DNA from: Selenomonas sp. WCT3
GTDB taxonomy: Bacteria; Bacillota; Negativicutes; Selenomonadales; Selenomonadaceae
DNA: 56,800 nt
Direction: 5' to 3'
NCBI GenBank assembly: GCA_900100835.1
Contig: FNCM01000014.1
Location: 16,478 to 73,277, forward strand
Below are positions 48,709-56,800 of this stretch, piece after piece. A program made the translations under genes and the position numbers. The notes under the pieces were generated by a model. That model ran no database searches, had not been told where the DNA came from, and saw only the letters and a program-made list of their open reading frames with translations. Within the stretch, counting starts at the first letter, position 1. Each line of letters begins with the position of its first letter.

Positions 48709-49992
48709 TTATTTATCAAGTTTTACTACGTCAGGTTTAGCACCGTTTTCAATGCAGTCTTTGGTGATAATGACCTTGCGGGGCTCATCGGATTTGGGAA
48801 TATCAAACATGATGTCGAGCATGACATCTTCGATGATACCCTTGAGGCTGCGGGCGCCAGTCTTGCGCTCAATGGCTTTTTTCGCAACGGCGCGCAGGGC
48901 GTCTTCTTCGAACTCGAGCTGCACGTGGTCCATAGCCAGCAGTTTTTCGTACTGCTTGACCGGCGCGTTCTTGGGTTCGGTCAGAATGCGCAGCAGGGCG
49001 TCTTCGTCGAGGGTTTCAAGGGTGCAGATAACCGGCAGACGGCCGATGATTTCTGGAATGATACCGTACTGCATGAGGTCTTCCGGACGAACCTTGTGAA
49101 TGAGCTCATCAAATTTCGGTTTGTCGTCTTTACCCTGTACGTCGGCGCCAAAGCCGATGGAGCTGGTCTTGGACAGGCGCTTGCCGATGACATCGTCAAT
49201 GCCTACAAAGGCACCGCCGACGATGAATAGGATGTTGCGGGTGTCGACTTTGATGGTGGGCGCTTCCGGGTGCTTGCGCTGTCCGCGGGAGGTGAATTCG
49301 ACGACACTGCCTTCCAGCATTTTTAACAGTGCCTGCTGGACGCCTTCGTGTCCCGGGTCGGCCGTAATCGAGTTGTTAGCACCGGATTTGCGGGCAATCT
49401 TATCGAATTCGTCCAGGTAGATGATGCCGTGCTCGGCTTTTTCGATGTCCTTGTCGGCGGCATAGTAAAGATTGCGGACGGCAACCTCTACGTCAGCACC
49501 GACAAAGCCTGCCTCGGTGAGGCTCGATGCATCTGTTACGGCAAAGGGGATATCGAGCAGCTTGGAGAGGTGGGAGAGCAGGGCCGTTTTGCCGCAGCCC
49601 GAGGGGCCCAGCATGATGACGTTGGATTTTTCGATTTCGGTGCCATCGTCATTTAGATAGCCGTACTTCATGCGCTTGTAATGGTTGTAGACGGCGACGG
49701 AGAGGATTTTCTTGGCTCGATCCTGGTTGATGATGTATTCATCCAGGTACTCTTTGATGATATGGGGCTTGTTCTTGGCCAGTATATCGTCAAGCTGGCC
49801 GGCAAAAGCCTTCGACTCCTCCTGCTGGGCAGCTTCTTCGTGCTCATCCAGGAAGTGATTGATTTCCCGCACGCAGTTTTTGCAGATGGCAAAACCGGTG
49901 CTGGGGTCGTATATTGGCATATCGTATTGGTCACGGACTTTGATGGTGCGCTTGCAGAAGCTGCACTGATGGGTGATAACTTTCTTTTCCAT
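48709..49992 (-). CDS. clpX: ClpX-like AAA+ unfoldase
   Basis: In 427 aa there is an N-terminal four-Cys zinc finger (CSFC...CKNC, residues ~10-40), then the ClpX AAA+ core: Walker A MLGPSGCGKT near residue 125, Walker B IIYLDEFDKIA, pore-loop region GFVGADVE, sensor-2 area TGARSLKGIIEDV, and IPEIIGRLPVI. It differs from standard ClpX in small ways: a longer zinc-finger spacing, GPSGCGKTAL for GPTGSGKTLL, and FVGADVE for YVGEDVE. It is not next to clpP or lon. It may be a second ClpX working with ClpP or alone. ATG 49992 has AAGGACG upstream. Confidence 0.85.
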   Translation of the reverse strand: MEKKVITHQCSFCKRTIKVRDQYDMPIYDPSTGFAICKNCVREINHFLDEHEEAAQQEESKAFAGQLDDILAKNKPHIIKEYLDEYIINQDRAKKILSVAVYNHYKRMKYGYLNDDGTEIEKSNVIMLGPSGCGKTALLSHLSKLLDIPFAVTDASSLTEAGFVGADVEVAVRNLYYAADKDIEKAEHGIIYLDEFDKIARKSGANNSITADPGHEGVQQALLKMLEGSVVEFTSRGQRKHPEAPTIKVDTRNILFIVGGAFVGIDDVIGKRLSKTSSIGFGADVQGKDDKPKFDELIHKVRPEDLMQYGIIPEIIGRLPVICTLETLDEDALLRILTEPKNAPVKQYEKLLAMDHVQLEFEEDALRAVAKKAIERKTGARSLKGIIEDVMLDIMFDIPKSDEPRKVIITKDCIENGAKPDVVKLDK

Positions 49993-50148
49993 GGGAAACG
50001 TCCTTTCCGGCTCATTGATTTCTATTTGTAGTATTATTATCTTATATAAGAGAGCTTTTTTCAAGGAGTAGCGTCAGCCACTTGCAATTTTCTGCTGATG
50101 TGAGACAATAGGGTTGAGATTTTATCCCCAGTATTGAGGAGGAAAGAA

Positions 50149-50955
50149 ATGTCAATCAAGCTTTTTGTGACAGATTTGGATGGTACGCTGCTGCCAAGCG
50201 GTCAGCAGGTATCGGATGAAAATATAGCAGCTGCCCAGGCGGCGGTAAAAGCCGGTGTTACCGTGACGATTGCCACCGGTCGTATGTACAAGGCAGCATT
50301 GCCGGTGGCTAAGGCACTGGGGGTGGATGTTCCGATTATCACCTATAATGGGGCCTTGATTAAAACTGTGGCTGGCGAGGTGCTGTATAGCAATTATCTG
50401 GCGCCGGAGCTGGTGTGCCGGGTGATCGATTACTGCCGGGAGCGGGACTGGTACCTGCAGATTTACAGTCAGGATGAACTGTATTATGCTGAGTTCAACC
50501 AGTATGCCCAGGCCTATGAAGCGGATCAGCAAATCAAGGGCCATGCCGTTGGCTGGGAGGGCCTCAAGGAACATACGGCGGAAGTATGCAAACTGCTCTC
50601 CATTACCGATGGGGCAGCGGAGACCGATGCCCGCATTGCCGAGCTGCGGTCGGTTTTTGGTGACGTGCTTTCGCCGGTGCGTTCCAAGGCACAGTATGCA
50701 GAAATCATCAACCCGGGGGTCAGCAAGGCAGCGGGGATTCGCAAGCTGGCAGAGCGGCTGGGGATTTCCATTGCGGATACCATGGCCATTGGCGATGCGG
50801 AGAACGATTTGCCCATGTTAAAGGCCGCTGGCCATTCGGTGGCTATGGGAAATGCCGTGGCTGCGGTCAAAAAGGTCTGCGAGTACGAGACCGGGAACTG
50901 CCTGGAAAACGGCTGGGCCGATGCGGTGTTCCGCTATGTTTTGGAACAGGAATAA
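50149..50955 (+). CDS. Cof-type HAD hydrolase
   Basis: In 268 aa, motif I is FVTDLDGTLLPSG at the N-terminus, with ATGRMYKAALPVAKALG after it (motif II), the large C2B cap in the middle (~85-190), and motif III/IV KAAGIRKLAERLG...IGDAENDLPML. These cytoplasmic phosphatases act on sugar phosphates, flavins or pyridoxal phosphate; the true substrate is unknown. GAGGAGGAAAG precedes ATG 50149. The next operon begins 36 bp downstream. Confidence 0.9.
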   Translation: MSIKLFVTDLDGTLLPSGQQVSDENIAAAQAAVKAGVTVTIATGRMYKAALPVAKALGVDVPIITYNGALIKTVAGEVLYSNYLAPELVCRVIDYCRERDWYLQIYSQDELYYAEFNQYAQAYEADQQIKGHAVGWEGLKEHTAEVCKLLSITDGAAETDARIAELRSVFGDVLSPVRSKAQYAEIINPGVSKAAGIRKLAERLGISIADTMAIGDAENDLPMLKAAGHSVAMGNAVAAVKKVCEYETGNCLENGWADAVFRYVLEQE

Positions 50956-50991
50956 TTATCGGATTCAATCTTTGGGTTAGAAGGTGAAATG

Positions 50992-51927
50992 ATGGATAAA
51001 GAATTAGAGGCTGTTGAAGAACAGGTGAAGAAAGAAGATAAATTTCGGCTGGTCATTGTTACCGGCATGTCGGGGGGCGGCAAAACCCAGGCCTGCCGCT
51101 ATATGGAGGACCTCGGTTATTTTGTGGTGGATAATCTGCCGGCGGTGTTCATTCCCAAATTCGTCGAACTTTGCAAACATGCCGGCGGCCATGTGGGCAA
51201 GGTGGTATTGGTGGTGGATACGCGGAGCCGCGAGTTTTTTGACACCTTTATCCACACGTTGGATGATATGGATCGGGATGATGTTCCCTATGAGATGCTC
51301 TTCATGGATGCATCCGACCCGGTGATTATCCGCCGTTATAAGGAGACGCGCCGCCGTCATCCCATGGCGCCATCCTCCCGCATTTCCGATGGCATTGCCA
51401 AGGAGCGCGAGCGGTTGGCACTGGCCCGGGCCAAGGCAACCTATATTATTGATACCTCAGAACTCAAGAAGGTTGAGCTGCGGGATAAGATTCATCGTTT
51501 GTTTGGCACCAACGAAGGGGAGCAGATGAGTATCAATGTGCTGTCCTTTGGCTTCAAGTTTGGCATGCCGCTGGATGCTGATTTGGTGCTGGATGTGCGC
51601 TTCCTGCCGAATCCCTTCTATATTGAATCCATGCGCCATAAGAGCGGTGCTGTTCCTGAGGTGGCCGAATACATTGCCAAGTGGCCGGTAACCCAGGAGT
51701 TTCTCAAGCATTTGGACGGGATGCTTGATTTTTTGGTGCCGCAGTATGTCAAAGAGGGTAAGAGCCAGCTAGTAGTGGCTGTGGGCTGCACAGGGGGCAT
51801 GCATCGCAGTGTCTTTACGGCCAAACACATCTATGACCGGCTGGCAGCCAAGGGGTACCCCGTCAAGGTAGAGCATCGCGACCTCATGAAAAATGACGTC
51901 CGCGAACATGTGCGTGAGGAGTGTTAA
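50992..51927 (+). CDS. rapZ: RapZ family nucleotide-binding RNase adapter (YvcJ-like)
   Basis: In 311 aa, Walker A is GMSGGGKTQA near residue 25. VDTRSREFFDTF, the RRYKETRRRHPMAP block and a C-terminal domain with FGFKFGMPLDADLVLDVRFL and VAVGCTGGMHRSV (conserved Cys and His) define the family. In E. coli it controls GlmS through small RNA decay; in Firmicutes (YvcJ) its role involves GTP binding and competence. It is the first gene of the conserved rapZ-yvcK-whiA cluster. ATG 50989 is an alternative start. Confidence 0.94.
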   Translation: MDKELEAVEEQVKKEDKFRLVIVTGMSGGGKTQACRYMEDLGYFVVDNLPAVFIPKFVELCKHAGGHVGKVVLVVDTRSREFFDTFIHTLDDMDRDDVPYEMLFMDASDPVIIRRYKETRRRHPMAPSSRISDGIAKERERLALARAKATYIIDTSELKKVELRDKIHRLFGTNEGEQMSINVLSFGFKFGMPLDADLVLDVRFLPNPFYIESMRHKSGAVPEVAEYIAKWPVTQEFLKHLDGMLDFLVPQYVKEGKSQLVVAVGCTGGMHRSVFTAKHIYDRLAAKGYPVKVEHRDLMKNDVREHVREEC

Positions 51928-51933
51928 AGGGAT

Positions 51934-53256
51934 ATGCATTTATTGAAATGGCTTTACCCCGGCATGAAATTCAAGCGATGGCTGCTGCTCTTTTCTGCTG
52001 GCGTCATGCTGGTCAGCTTGGGGTTGGCACTGATTTTTAACTATAAATATCTGGATTATATCGAAGAGGCGATTTTCCGGGCTGTGTATCTGTGGAAGGG
52101 CAGTTATAACTACATGTTTTCCACCCTTATCGGTATCGCCGTGGTAATCCTGGGGGCTGTACTAATGCTGGTGGCAACCCGCTTTGTCATTCGGTCGGTT
52201 ATCACGGTGCTGCTGCCAGACAACTCGGAACGGTTGGTGGATATTATCTACGAAAAACGTCGCCTGGGCAAAGGCCCCTCCGTTACCGTGGTGGGGGGCG
52301 GTCATGGTCTGTCGGTGCTGCTGCGGGGGATTAAGTCTGCCACCAGCAATGTGACGGCGGTGGTTACTGTGGCCGATGATGGCGGTTCTTCCGGGCGTTT
52401 ACGTGAGGAGCTGGGCATCATTCCGCCGGGGGATTTACGCAACTGCCTGGTGGCGCTGGCCGATACAGAGCCCCTGATGGAAAAGCTGTTCCAGTACCGT
52501 TTCCGTGGCGAAAGTGAACTGGCAGGCCATAGTTTCGGCAATCTCTTCATTGCGGCGATGAACGAAGTCACGGGAGATGTGGAGCAGGCTTTGAAGGAGT
52601 CCTCCAAAGTTTTGGCGGTTAAAGGTCAAGTGCTGCCGGCATCGAAAGACCATGTGCGATTAGATGCCGTTATGGAGGACGGTACCGTAGTCGAAGGTGA
52701 GTCGAATATCCCGGAGGTTCACAAGCGGATTCATCGGGTACGGCTTTTCCCGGAGCATGTCCAGCCGGTACAGTCGGCACTAGATGCGCTGACTTCGGCG
52801 GATGCCATCATTCTAGGGCCGGGAAGTCTCTACACGAGCATTATGCCGAATTTGCTGGTGGACGGTGTGGCAGAAGCCCTGCGCAAAAGCAAGGCGGTGA
52901 AAATCTATATCTGCAATGTCATGACTCAGCCAGGAGAGACGGATGGTTATACAGCTTCCATGCATGCCAAGGCGATTATTGAGCATGGTGGCAAGGGAGT
53001 TATTGATTACATGCTGGTCAACAGCACCCCGATTTCTTCGGATATGCAGGCTTTTTATGCCAAGAAAGGCGCTTATCCGGTGGAAGTGGATGAAGAGGCC
53101 ATCAATGCCCTGGGGGTAGGTTTTGTCAAAGCGGATATCATTAATGAGACGGACGTCATTCGCCATGACCCGGACAAATTGTCCCGAAGCGTCATGCAGA
53201 TGGTTTATCGGCTTCAGCCCAGTGCCTTGAAGGGCTTCGATGTCAAAAATCATTGA
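51934..53256 (+). CDS. yvcK: YvcK/CofD-like gluconeogenesis factor, membrane-anchored form
   Basis: In 440 aa, residues ~15-85 hold two membrane segments, absent from the shorter Bacillus YvcK. The CofD-like Rossmann domain (~110-430) shows VTVVGGGHGLSVLLRGIK, VADDGGSSGRLREELGI, PPGDLRNCL and the GPGSLYTSI block. YvcK binds UDP-GlcNAc and helps cell-wall growth on gluconeogenic carbon. It starts 6 bp after rapZ, is followed 34 bp later by whiA, and is the middle gene of the cluster. Confidence 0.93.
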   Translation: MHLLKWLYPGMKFKRWLLLFSAGVMLVSLGLALIFNYKYLDYIEEAIFRAVYLWKGSYNYMFSTLIGIAVVILGAVLMLVATRFVIRSVITVLLPDNSERLVDIIYEKRRLGKGPSVTVVGGGHGLSVLLRGIKSATSNVTAVVTVADDGGSSGRLREELGIIPPGDLRNCLVALADTEPLMEKLFQYRFRGESELAGHSFGNLFIAAMNEVTGDVEQALKESSKVLAVKGQVLPASKDHVRLDAVMEDGTVVEGESNIPEVHKRIHRVRLFPEHVQPVQSALDALTSADAIILGPGSLYTSIMPNLLVDGVAEALRKSKAVKIYICNVMTQPGETDGYTASMHAKAIIEHGGKGVIDYMLVNSTPISSDMQAFYAKKGAYPVEVDEEAINALGVGFVKADIINETDVIRHDPDKLSRSVMQMVYRLQPSALKGFDVKNH

Positions 53257-53290
53257 GAGCAAACGAACGATAATATAGGAGTGAGCTGCT

Positions 53291-54220
53291 ATGCCGTCAT
53301 TTGCGACGGAGGTAAAAAATGAGCTGGCCCGCTTGAATTACGAGCAGAGCTGCTGCCGTACGGCAGAATTGGCGGCGCTATTGCGCATGGGGGCAACAAT
53401 CACCTTTGGCTTGCGCCGCACTTTTGGCTTGAACTTCACCACGAAGAATGCTGCTGTCGCGCGGAAGACGCTGCAGCTGCTGAAAAGCGAAGGCGGCAAT
53501 ATCCGGACGGAGATAACTGTGCGCCGTTCCCGCCAGTTGAATAAAAACAACAACTATACGGTGCGAGTAGTGCCAGCCCCCCCCGTGGCGGAACTGTTGG
53601 AAAAACTGGGATTCTTGCAGGACGAAAGCCTCAATATGACAACGGATATGGCACTGCTGAAGAAAGCCTGCTGCCGCGTTGCTTATCTGCGCGGTGCCTT
53701 TCAGGGCGGCGGCAGTGTGAACCGGCCCGAGGCCAGCTATCATTTGGAACTGGTGACGGGAAGTTATGGTTTGGGGAATCTCTTAAATACGCTGTTAAAG
53801 CGCATGGGCTTTCCCGTTGGCTTTACCGACCGGAAGGAGGACTATGTCGTTTATCTAAAGGAAGGCGATGCAGTCATGGACTTTTTGGCGATGATTCAGG
53901 CTGACGAGGCGGTAGAGGCCTTTGAAGTGGCCCGGAACGTTAAGGAGGTTCGCGAACAGGTCAACCGGCTGGTAAATTGTGAAACGGCCAATCTGCAAAA
54001 AACCGTGGATGCCGCTGGACGGCAGCTGGAGTATATAAAGCGGCTGCAGGAAGCGGCGGTTAAGCTGCCGGCAAAATTGCGGGCGACGGCGGAAATGCGA
54101 TTAAAACATCCGGATGCCAGTTTGACCGAACTGGCGGAGATGCTGGGAGTAAGCAAGTCGGGAATGAATCACCGCATGCGGAAACTGCGCGAATTGGCAG
54201 AGGAATTGCCGGAGGGGTAA
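53291..54220 (+). CDS. whiA: WhiA-type DNA-binding protein
   Basis: In 309 aa, an N-terminal pair of LAGLIDADG-like subdomains (~10-190; YEQSCCRTAELAALLRMGAT, RVAYLRGAFQGGGSVNRPE) without endonuclease catalytic residues is followed by a C-terminal helix-turn-helix (~265-300; LTELAEMLGVSKSGMNHRMR). WhiA acts in sporulation in actinomycetes and in division and chromosome segregation in Bacillus. GGAGTGAG precedes ATG 53291. It is the last member of rapZ-yvcK-whiA. Confidence 0.95.
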   Translation: MPSFATEVKNELARLNYEQSCCRTAELAALLRMGATITFGLRRTFGLNFTTKNAAVARKTLQLLKSEGGNIRTEITVRRSRQLNKNNNYTVRVVPAPPVAELLEKLGFLQDESLNMTTDMALLKKACCRVAYLRGAFQGGGSVNRPEASYHLELVTGSYGLGNLLNTLLKRMGFPVGFTDRKEDYVVYLKEGDAVMDFLAMIQADEAVEAFEVARNVKEVREQVNRLVNCETANLQKTVDAAGRQLEYIKRLQEAAVKLPAKLRATAEMRLKHPDASLTELAEMLGVSKSGMNHRMRKLRELAEELPEG

Positions 54221-54246
54221 TAGTATATTAGGAAGAAGGATTTTTG

Positions 54247-55032
54247 TTGCATTCAATCAAACGGATTATATTGGCAGCGGCGGTAATGCTGCTGCTGTTC
54301 TTGGGCTGGCTGCTGTTGGGGCCGATGCCGACGGGAGTACCTATTTTGGAATATCATATGGTAGCAGAAGTTGACCCGGAAGAAGGGTGGACTTACAATG
54401 TGCCGCCAGAGGATTTTCGCCAGCAGCTGGATTATCTTCAGCAACAGGGGTATACAACCATCACGCCCTTGGAATTCATGAAGGCGAAAAAAGGCAAGCT
54501 GGATTTACCGGAGAAACCGATTATCCTGTCCTTTGATGACGGTTACGAAAACAACTACACCACCATGCTTCCTATATTGGAAGATCACAATATGAAGGCT
54601 GTTGTCTATATGGCGACCAACAGTATTGGCCGGCCGAATTATCTGACCTGGGATGAGCTCCGGGCGTTGCAGGACCATGGGGTAGAAATCGGCAGCCATA
54701 CAGCCAATCATCAGCCTTTGACCCATTTGGATCGCGAAAAACAAATGGAAGAGATGAAACTTTCCAAATTACTTATGGAGTGGAACGGCATACGGACGGT
54801 ATTCTCCTTCTCGTACCCCAATGGCGAATTTTCGCCGGAGATGCCGGAGATGCTCAAGGAGAATGAATATCTTACGGCGGTGACAGGGGATGCTGGCCTG
54901 AATACCTTCGAGACGAATCCCTATCTGTTGCAGCGGACGAATATTCCGCATCCGCGCTTTGGCTTGATGGAATTCAAGCTGCGGCTGCTCAAGGCCGAGG
55001 TTATGACAAAGCTGGGAATCCATCAGCATTAA
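54247..55032 (+). CDS. Polysaccharide deacetylase family protein, membrane-anchored
   Basis: In 261 aa, an N-terminal signal anchor (~5-25) precedes a NodB/CE4 domain (~55-240): PIILSFDDGYENNYTTMLPI (catalytic and metal Asp), IGSHTANHQPLTHL (HxxxH metal ligands) and FSYPNGEFSP. It would remove acetyl groups from peptidoglycan or surface polysaccharide outside the membrane. TTG 54247 is favoured because GAAGAAGGA lies 6 bases upstream; TTG 54244 is also in frame. The next gene abuts its stop. Confidence 0.88.
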   Translation: MHSIKRIILAAAVMLLLFLGWLLLGPMPTGVPILEYHMVAEVDPEEGWTYNVPPEDFRQQLDYLQQQGYTTITPLEFMKAKKGKLDLPEKPIILSFDDGYENNYTTMLPILEDHNMKAVVYMATNSIGRPNYLTWDELRALQDHGVEIGSHTANHQPLTHLDREKQMEEMKLSKLLMEWNGIRTVFSFSYPNGEFSPEMPEMLKENEYLTAVTGDAGLNTFETNPYLLQRTNIPHPRFGLMEFKLRLLKAEVMTKLGIHQH

Positions 55033-56313
55033 TTGAAGGGCGTGAAGAAAATTTACCAGGCAAGAAAAATAATGTGGGGAACATTGGTGACGGCATTGTT
55101 ATGCTGTATCCCGTTGACGGCGATGGCTTCGGAGCGTACCGCTAACCATAAGGGAACAACGGTGGTCCATACGCAGTCCGTCAAGGAAAATAGTAGGACG
55201 ACAAAAAACGTGAACATCAAAGAGAGAATACAAGCCATATTGAACAGCCAGAATAAACCGGCAAAGAAAGCTTGGGTAAAACCCTCCAACGTTATGCATG
55301 AAATACCAATGGTATCAAAAGACGAGGGCGGGACGCTGCTCTTTTCGGATAGTCCGGAGTATGTGGAGCGGAATGGCATTTTGTATCAGGATACCGTAAG
55401 CGGTGATGTACGGGTTCTCTATTATCATCTTAACAATACGAGTGAGCCGAAAAAAATCGCGGTGGTATTGGAGAATAAATACGAAGGGACAAATGTCATT
55501 CATATTACCCGCGGTGGTAGTGGTACTCCTAGCGACCACTATATGAAAGTGGGCAAAGCCGTGCAAATGCAGTATTTTGGCCAGCCTATGGACCAAAAAA
55601 TTGTTTTGGGCGAGGGCGTAGCAAAACTCCTGCAGGAGGAAATGAACGCTATTTTGTTGCAGCCGGGAGAATTGGTGTCGGGGATGTATGATTTCTATGC
55701 TGACCACCCGGTGAAGGTAAGTGTGTTGATGCTTGATGTTTATGGTGACCCGGTTACCGAAGCGCGGAATTTGCCGGTATTGCCAAAAGATGCCGTATGT
55801 CTGAGAGGGACTTTTACTGGAATGAATCGGGTTATGACTTCGACTCGGGAATATCATCCGGAGACCGATGGCATTATGTATTTTCCCGTAGCCGATGACA
55901 GGCGGGATAAATACCGGCAGGGAATCGATGCAACCGATGGAAGCGTGGTAAAAGATGAGGGGAACTATGGAATCGTCTATCGGATTCAGGTTCCAACGGC
56001 TGGCGATTGCAAAGTGCAGTATTACTTGTGCCCGTTAGGCGGTGTATATGCTGGTGCGGTGCGAATGAAGTATGGCGAAGTCGGCCCGGATATGTTGCCA
56101 ACGCCGCAAGGGCAGGTTTATTTTGGTGATAAAACCCCAGCAGAAACCCAAGAGCAGGAAGAGTTGCGTGAAAAAGGAATTGTTGTGTTGACGAAATCGG
56201 CGGAATTGGCAGATTTGGGAGTATACCGCGCCGATAAATCCGTATGGATTGAGTATTCCCCGCCAGGAGCATCGAATCTGCCCATAAGTATCATTATGGT
56301 TCCCGTACAATAA
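55033..56313 (+). CDS. Exported protein of unknown function
   Basis: I do not recognise this ~426-aa protein. It has a signal peptide (hydrophobic ~15-30, then AMASE), a Ser/Thr/Asn/Lys-rich linker (~35-75), and a mainly beta-strand-like body with no catalytic motif I can name; VLYYHLNNTSEPKKIAVVLE suggests a beta-sandwich resembling adhesin or copper-resistance folds. The start is uncertain: TTG 55033 follows the deacetylase stop directly without a ribosome site, and GTG 55042 or ATG 55072 are alternatives. It is probably co-transcribed with the deacetylase, so an envelope or exopolysaccharide role is possible. Confidence 0.7.
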   Translation: MKGVKKIYQARKIMWGTLVTALLCCIPLTAMASERTANHKGTTVVHTQSVKENSRTTKNVNIKERIQAILNSQNKPAKKAWVKPSNVMHEIPMVSKDEGGTLLFSDSPEYVERNGILYQDTVSGDVRVLYYHLNNTSEPKKIAVVLENKYEGTNVIHITRGGSGTPSDHYMKVGKAVQMQYFGQPMDQKIVLGEGVAKLLQEEMNAILLQPGELVSGMYDFYADHPVKVSVLMLDVYGDPVTEARNLPVLPKDAVCLRGTFTGMNRVMTSTREYHPETDGIMYFPVADDRRDKYRQGIDATDGSVVKDEGNYGIVYRIQVPTAGDCKVQYYLCPLGGVYAGAVRMKYGEVGPDMLPTPQGQVYFGDKTPAETQEQEELREKGIVVLTKSAELADLGVYRADKSVWIEYSPPGASNLPISIIMVPVQ

Positions 56314-56326
56314 AAATTTACGAATA

Positions 56327-56370
56327 ACAAAGACCTGTTGCTTCTGTAGAGACCAACAGGTCTTTGTTGT
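56327..56370 (+). terminator. Terminator after the exported protein gene
   Basis: The 14-bp perfect stem ACAAAGACCTGTTG/CAACAGGTCTTTGT is followed by TG. Confidence 0.85.
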
Positions 56371-56417
56371 AAATTATAGGCTATCGGTTAGAGCTGGTAG
56401 GAGGAGCTGCTCCCGAA

Positions 56418-56468
56418 AAAAGGCCTTCCCCTCTGGGGAAGGTGGGCGCGAAGCGCTCGGATGAGGTA
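56418..56468. repeat. Short palindromic intergenic repeat
   Basis: AGGCCTTCCCC-TCT-GGGGAAGGTGG, then a GCGCGAAGCGC hairpin and GGATGAGG. This double-palindrome layout resembles short REP-like repeats I recall from intergenic regions of gut Firmicutes. Only this copy is in the window, so the family assignment is from memory. Confidence 0.5.
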
Positions 56469-56538
56469 TTGGCTGCTCACCACCGGAGAAATACTTCGAC
56501 ATCAAATGACCTAACTGGAAAGATTTTTTCAAAAAGTG

Positions 56539-56567
56539 TTGACAAATGATAAAAGAGCGTGTATCAT
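56539..56567 (+). promoter_or_regulatory. rRNA operon promoter P1
   Basis: TTGACA (56539-56544), 17 bp, TATCAT (56562-56567), with an A/T-rich run upstream like an UP element. The preceding gap (56371-56538) contains only the short repeat. Confidence 0.75.
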
Positions 56568-56679
56568 AGTACAAGTCGCTGAGAGATACGGCGAAAACAA
56601 AAACAACGATAAGCCTTGACTGGCAAGCGGTTGTGGGCGTTTTCACCGAAAAGCTTCAAAAAAGAATTTTAAAAAGTTC

Positions 56680-56708
56680 TTGACAGAAACAAATCGATGC
56701 GATATAAT
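56680..56708 (+). promoter_or_regulatory. rRNA operon promoter P2 and leader
   Basis: TTGACA (56680-56685), 17 bp and TATAAT (56703-56708) form a consensus promoter. Downstream, TTGTTCTCTGAAAACTAAAC (56737-56756) is the typical boxA-containing sequence before Firmicute 16S genes, and AGTCGCTGAAATGAGCGAC forms a small hairpin. The 16S gene itself begins beyond the window. Confidence 0.82.
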
Positions 56709-56800
56709 AAATGAGTCGCTGAAATGAGCGACAGAGATTGTTCTCTGAAAACTAAACAATGTAAAATGAAATCATGCAACATGATTTAAGCCAGATGTTA

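Noticed and set aside
56424..56440. CTTCCCC-TCT-GGGGAAG as another operator
   Set aside because: It is part of the short palindromic repeat, without promoter or GCTT.

Overview
The window looks like chromosome of a motile, anaerobic, diderm Firmicute of the Selenomonas type (Negativicutes). This is inferred from gene content and not from a database comparison. The signs are Gram-positive style ribosome sites (AGGAGG), the Firmicute cluster rapZ-yvcK-whiA, a flagellin, strictly anaerobic enzymes, and a Tat-exported hydrogenase that needs a periplasm. No CRISPR array, complete insertion sequence or prophage is visible. Two tRNA genes (Arg-CCU, Gly-CCC) are present, and the right edge holds the tandem promoters and leader of an rRNA operon whose 16S gene lies outside.

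Layout. 0-7 kb: a structured repeat, an S55 (SpoIVB-like) protease, murA, an Old Yellow Enzyme-type oxidoreductase, cstA and tRNA-Arg. 7-15.2 kb: a DUF1097 membrane protein and a six-gene Hyf/group-4 membrane-bound [NiFe] hydrogenase operon behind a possible attenuator. 15.3-23.5 kb: a 3D-domain wall protein, a periplasmic-type [FeFe] hydrogenase operon (catalytic subunit, Tat small subunit, cytochrome b), an unidentified structured RNA, a PBECR4-type nuclease, and the H-cluster maturases hydE-hydG on the minus strand. 23.5-28.5 kb: a five-gene nickel/peptide-type ABC importer. 28.5-32.1 kb: an AT-rich toxin/immunity island. 32.3-33 kb: a methyltransferase. 33.1-33.7 kb: a non-coding element of two long hairpins. 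34-39.4 kb: a liv-type branched-chain amino acid importer and a CBS-ACT protein. 39.5-46.6 kb: an unknown protein, a PAS protein with its response regulator, a ROK kinase, a glucosaminidase-TPR protein, flagellin, a HAD phosphatase and an exonuclease. 46.7-56.3 kb: pheA-aroF, a ClpX-like ATPase, a Cof phosphatase, rapZ-yvcK-whiA, a polysaccharide deacetylase and a secreted protein of unknown function.

How the genes work together. The cell appears to have an inward-facing, ion-pumping [NiFe] hydrogenase and, next to it, an outward-facing [FeFe] hydrogenase coupled to a membrane cytochrome b. Together they could recycle hydrogen. The strongest new signal is a GC-rich palindrome, TCCCC-NN-GGGGR followed by GCTT, which sits in the same orientation and at the same distance from the -10 box in front of four transcription units: the [FeFe] hydrogenase operon, hydE-hydG, the ABC importer and the methyltransferase. 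This suggests an undescribed regulon linking [FeFe]-hydrogenase production to uptake of a metal, chelate or precursor. A toxin/immunity array with leftover toxin tails now lies between two members of that regulon.
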